Shown: positions 62,797-64,000 of the stretch, piece by piece
Numbering within the stretch: position 1 is the first letter of the stretch
Layout: every line of letters starts with the position of its first letter
Origin: Sphingobium sp. EM0848
GTDB taxonomy: Bacteria; Pseudomonadota; Alphaproteobacteria; Sphingomonadales; Sphingomonadaceae
Reading direction: 5' to 3'
DNA: 64,000 nucleotides
Assembly (NCBI RefSeq): GCF_013375555.1
Contig: NZ_JABXWB010000005.1
Coordinates: 1,796,974 to 1,860,973 of the forward strand
Notes under the pieces: model-generated
The model's database searches: none
What the model was told of the DNA's origin: nothing
The model's input: the letters and a program-made list of their open reading frames with translations, nothing else
Translations under genes and position numbers: made by a program

Positions 62797-63903
62797 ATGC
62801 CACTCATCGACAAGCCGATCATTTCGGCCGATTCCCACATCACCGAACCGCCGAGCCTGTACCAGAACCGCGTGCCGAAGAAGTTCGCCACCATCGCGCC
62901 CAAACTGCACCGGACCGAAAATGGCGGCGACGTCGTGCTGATCGACGGCATGGCCGACCCCTTCCCCATCACCCTGGCATCGGGCGCAGGCTTGCGCGGA
63001 CAGGCTCTGGCGGACCGTGCGAACGCCAAGCTCGAAGAATGTTTCGCGGGCGGCTGGGACCCCAGGCAGCGGCTCAAGGATCAGGATGATGACGGCATTT
63101 ACGGCGAAGTCATCTATCCCAGCCTTGGCATGTTCCTCTGCAATCATCCGGACACCGAATATAAGACGGTGATGTTCGACGCCTATAATGACTGGCTCGC
63201 CGAATATTGCTCGATCGCGCCCAACCGTCTGATCGGTCTTGGCCAGACCGCGATGGAAAATCCAGGGCAGGGCATCAAGGACCTCGAAAAGATCAAGAAA
63301 ATGGGGCTCAAGGGCGTGATGATGCCCGGCTATCCCCAGATCGAGGATTATGACAGCCCGCTTTATGACGATTTCTGGGCAGCGGCTTCGGAAATGGACC
63401 TGCCTTTGAGCTTCCACATCCTGACCTACAAGGATGGCCTGGGCAAAGCGCGCGGGCCGAAGGTCAACGCCTTCATGTCGATCATCCGTGGCAATCAGGA
63501 CATCATCGGCACGATGATCTTCAGCGGCGTGTTCGAGCGTCATCCGAGCCTGAAAGTCGTATGCGCCGAAGCCGACGCCGGTTGGGTCCCGCATTATATG
63601 TATCGCATGGATCATGCACTGGAACGCAATCCCTGGACGGCGGGCAAGTCGACGCTGGCCAACAGCCCCAGCCATTATTTCCGCGAGAATATCTACCTGA
63701 CCTTTCAGGATGATCTTATCGCACTGCAACTCAAGGATTTCTTCAACAAGCAGCGAATGATGTGGGCGAGCGACTTCCCGCATCTCGACTCCACTTATCC
63801 GGATTCGCAAAAACTGCTCGCAGAGCAGACCGCGGGGCTTTCCAAACAGGAAAAGACCTGGCTGCTGCACGACAATGTCGCGGGACTTTACGGCCTGAAT
63901 TAA
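62797..63903 (+). CDS. Family-2 amidohydrolase (metal-dependent hydrolase)
   Basis: The protein is 368 residues: ISADSHITEPP at about residue 9, LPLSFHILTY, and WASDFPHLDSTYPDS with the metal Asp. Very similar in layout to the enzyme at 60735, so they probably handle related intermediates. ATG 62797 follows AAGGAGAG; GTG 62794 is also possible. It is divergent from TetR. Confidence 0.92.
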   Translation: MPLIDKPIISADSHITEPPSLYQNRVPKKFATIAPKLHRTENGGDVVLIDGMADPFPITLASGAGLRGQALADRANAKLEECFAGGWDPRQRLKDQDDDGIYGEVIYPSLGMFLCNHPDTEYKTVMFDAYNDWLAEYCSIAPNRLIGLGQTAMENPGQGIKDLEKIKKMGLKGVMMPGYPQIEDYDSPLYDDFWAAASEMDLPLSFHILTYKDGLGKARGPKVNAFMSIIRGNQDIIGTMIFSGVFERHPSLKVVCAEADAGWVPHYMYRMDHALERNPWTAGKSTLANSPSHYFRENIYLTFQDDLIALQLKDFFNKQRMMWASDFPHLDSTYPDSQKLLAEQTAGLSKQEKTWLLHDNVAGLYGLN

Positions 63904-63916
63904 GCGTGGGGAAATC

Positions 63917-63950
63917 GGGTCTGCGTCCCTCTTGCGGGGATCGCAGACCC
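63917..63950 (+). terminator. Stem-loop after the last amidohydrolase gene
   Basis: GGGTCTGCG pairs with CGCAGACCC, starting 13 bases after the stop codon. No T-run follows. A GAGAGGG at the right edge of the window hints that another plus-strand gene starts just beyond it. Confidence 0.55.
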
Positions 63951-64000
63951 GTAACCGCCATCATGGCGGAAAAATATTGAAGAATATTGGGAGAGGGTGA

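Noticed and set aside
62671..63870. 399-codon minus-strand open frame opposite the last amidohydrolase
   Set aside because: Antisense shadow; composition matches a mirrored coding region and no start signal is present.
1..64000. CRISPR arrays, tRNA or rRNA genes, known riboswitches
   Set aside because: No regularly spaced short repeats, no cloverleaf with CCA-type acceptor pattern and no conserved rRNA segments were noticed by eye; a covariance-model scan would be needed to exclude small RNAs fully.

Overview
The window looks like part of a sphingomonad (alphaproteobacterial) genome. It is GC-rich and holds four TonB-dependent receptors of the kind that is abundant in sphingomonads. It also has PQQ alcohol dehydrogenases, family-2 amidohydrolases and a dense set of oxygenases and acyl-CoA enzymes. 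The genus assignment is inference. No rRNA, tRNA, CRISPR array or prophage was seen. The only clear mobile element is an IS481-family insertion sequence at 1443-2527.

Region 1 (1-5.8 kb): the end of one SDR gene, a complete but atypical SDR gene, then a di-haem cytochrome c peroxidase (MauG-like) gene cut in two by the IS481 element. Next come a small exported protein of unknown function and a divergent TonB-dependent receptor. Region 2 (5.9-17.8 kb): a DMT exporter with a divergent Lrp/AsnC regulator; a TetR regulator divergent from a two-domain CoA-transferase, a quinone-oxidoreductase-like MDR enzyme and a PQQ alcohol dehydrogenase with C-terminal haem c; a zinc alcohol dehydrogenase divergent from a beta-propeller protein paired with a MoaD-like sulfur carrier; and a LysR regulator. 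Region 3 (17.8-30.4 kb): exported alpha/beta hydrolases and an epoxide hydrolase (two with Tat signals), ohr, two MarR-type regulators (one is OhrR), a thiolase, and an EmrAB/OprM-like efflux operon followed by an SDR.

Region 4 (30.7-63.9 kb) looks like one large catabolic island. It holds a type I Baeyer-Villiger monooxygenase and an enoyl-CoA hydratase. A phosphotransferase, acyl-CoA dehydrogenase and SDR follow, in the order of the levulinate (lvaA-lvaC-lvaD) genes. Next are a 2-oxoacid-type dehydrogenase (E1alpha, E1beta, E2 with an unusual C-terminal extension, and a DUF2889-like protein), a cytochrome P450, a SnoaL-like protein, an HSL-type esterase and a second PQQ dehydrogenase. A LuxE-like acyl-protein synthetase and a LuxC-like acyl-CoA reductase follow, with no luciferase genes in view. 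The island ends with an EthD protein, an unknown protein overlapping a second phosphotransferase, a D-aminoacylase-like amidohydrolase, two family-2 amidohydrolase paralogues and a TetR regulator. Three TonB receptors are interspersed.

A plausible reading is uptake of a hydrophobic natural product through the TonB receptors, followed by oxidation by P450, Baeyer-Villiger monooxygenase and periplasmic PQQ dehydrogenases. Esters or lactones would be opened by hydrolases, acids and aldehydes interconverted by the LuxE/LuxC pair, and hydroxyacyl-CoA degraded by the kinase plus acyl-CoA dehydrogenase route. The substrate cannot be read from sequence alone. The most unusual parts are the luciferase-free LuxE/LuxC pair, the kinase-dehydrogenase module, the E2 with its C-terminal extension, and the beta-propeller/MoaD pair.
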